Below are positions 63,641-64,000 of a DNA stretch of 64,000 nt, in pieces. The notes under the pieces were generated by a model. The model had not been told where the DNA came from. It did not search any database and saw nothing but the letters and a program-made list of their open reading frames with translations. Positions within the stretch are counted from its first letter, which is position 1. The number at the start of each line of letters is the position of its first letter. This DNA comes from Formicarius rufipectus (lineage: Eukaryota; Chordata; Aves; Passeriformes; Formicariidae), in the NCBI GenBank assembly GCA_013399695.1, contig VXAU01000294.1, positions 310,001 to 374,000 of the forward strand, given 5' to 3'. The translations under genes were made by a program, and so were the position numbers.

Positions 63641-64000
63641 GTAATGAGTTTTCTTTTGTGGAGAACTGTGTTCCTCCCCCTCCCTCCAGCTTAAAATTAG
63701 TAATGGCATGCATCAGTTTTAATTAGTAGTGGAGCTATAGAAGATGGAGACAAACTGTCTTTCCTGGCATTTTAGAATAAGGTTAATAGAGTATAGAGCA
63801 TTCTAACTCATTAACTGCACTAAATTATGATTATGGGGGTTTTTGATTCTCATTCTGCAAGAAATATTCAATGTGCTATTGCACCATACCAAGTGTATTA
63901 TTCTGTGTGTTGCCCTAGAGCTTAATAATTGTTTCTTTAGCCACTGAAGAACAGATTAAAAAACAAATTTGTTTGGAGGACATGGTTGAACTTACTGCAT
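63641..64000 (+). other. MAN1A2: 5' start of MAN1A2 intron 6
   Basis: It begins gtaatg. The remaining 360 bases are AT-rich intron with no further exon. The gene continues to the right. Confidence 0.85.

Overview
The window is vertebrate nuclear DNA, almost certainly from a bird. It is AT-rich, and its coding sequence consists of short exons with canonical GT/AG splice sites inside multi-kilobase introns. The interspersed repeats are mostly CR1 LINE fragments. There is also one ~1.1 kb solo LTR of a type I recognise from birds, especially neoavian species. No L1 or Alu element was seen. Two single N bases indicate a draft assembly.

The only gene I can support is MAN1A2, on the + strand. It encodes mannosyl-oligosaccharide 1,2-alpha-mannosidase IB, a Golgi type II membrane enzyme of glycoside hydrolase family 47. 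Five consecutive internal coding exons are present: 4368-4623, 18680-18776, 36586-36704, 39117-39197 and 63546-63640. They join in frame with compatible phases and encode about 216 residues without a stop. By similarity to the mammalian protein (from memory) these are exons 2-6. They cover the luminal stem and the first part of the (alpha/alpha)7 catalytic barrel. Exon 1 (cytoplasmic tail and membrane anchor) lies left of the window. The exons with the catalytic acidic residues and the C-terminus lie to the right.

Layout: 1-4367 end of intron 1, with a 59-nt T tract. 4624-18679 intron 2, with four CR1 remnants including one very old copy. 18777-36585 intron 3, with a CR1 3' end and two candidate regulatory patches: a CpG-rich block near 24.8-25.0 kb with an RFX-like palindrome, and a block near 35.8-36.0 kb with a perfect AP-1 palindrome. 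36705-39116 intron 4, nothing notable. 39198-63545 intron 5, which holds most of the mobile DNA: two CR1 3' ends side by side, a CR1 reverse-transcriptase-region fragment with an internal deletion, the solo LTR (antisense to MAN1A2), long homopolymers, a perfect (CATC)25 tract, and the 3' end of a LINE. That LINE end encodes a C-terminal zinc-knuckle-like motif and ends, after a very short 3' UTR, in an (ATG)n tail. This is the design of RTE-clade LINEs, which occur in only some bird lineages. 63641-64000 is the start of intron 6.

I found no new multi-gene system. The most interesting item is the RTE-like LINE terminus at about 62.28-62.50 kb. Next are the two motif-dense intronic patches.
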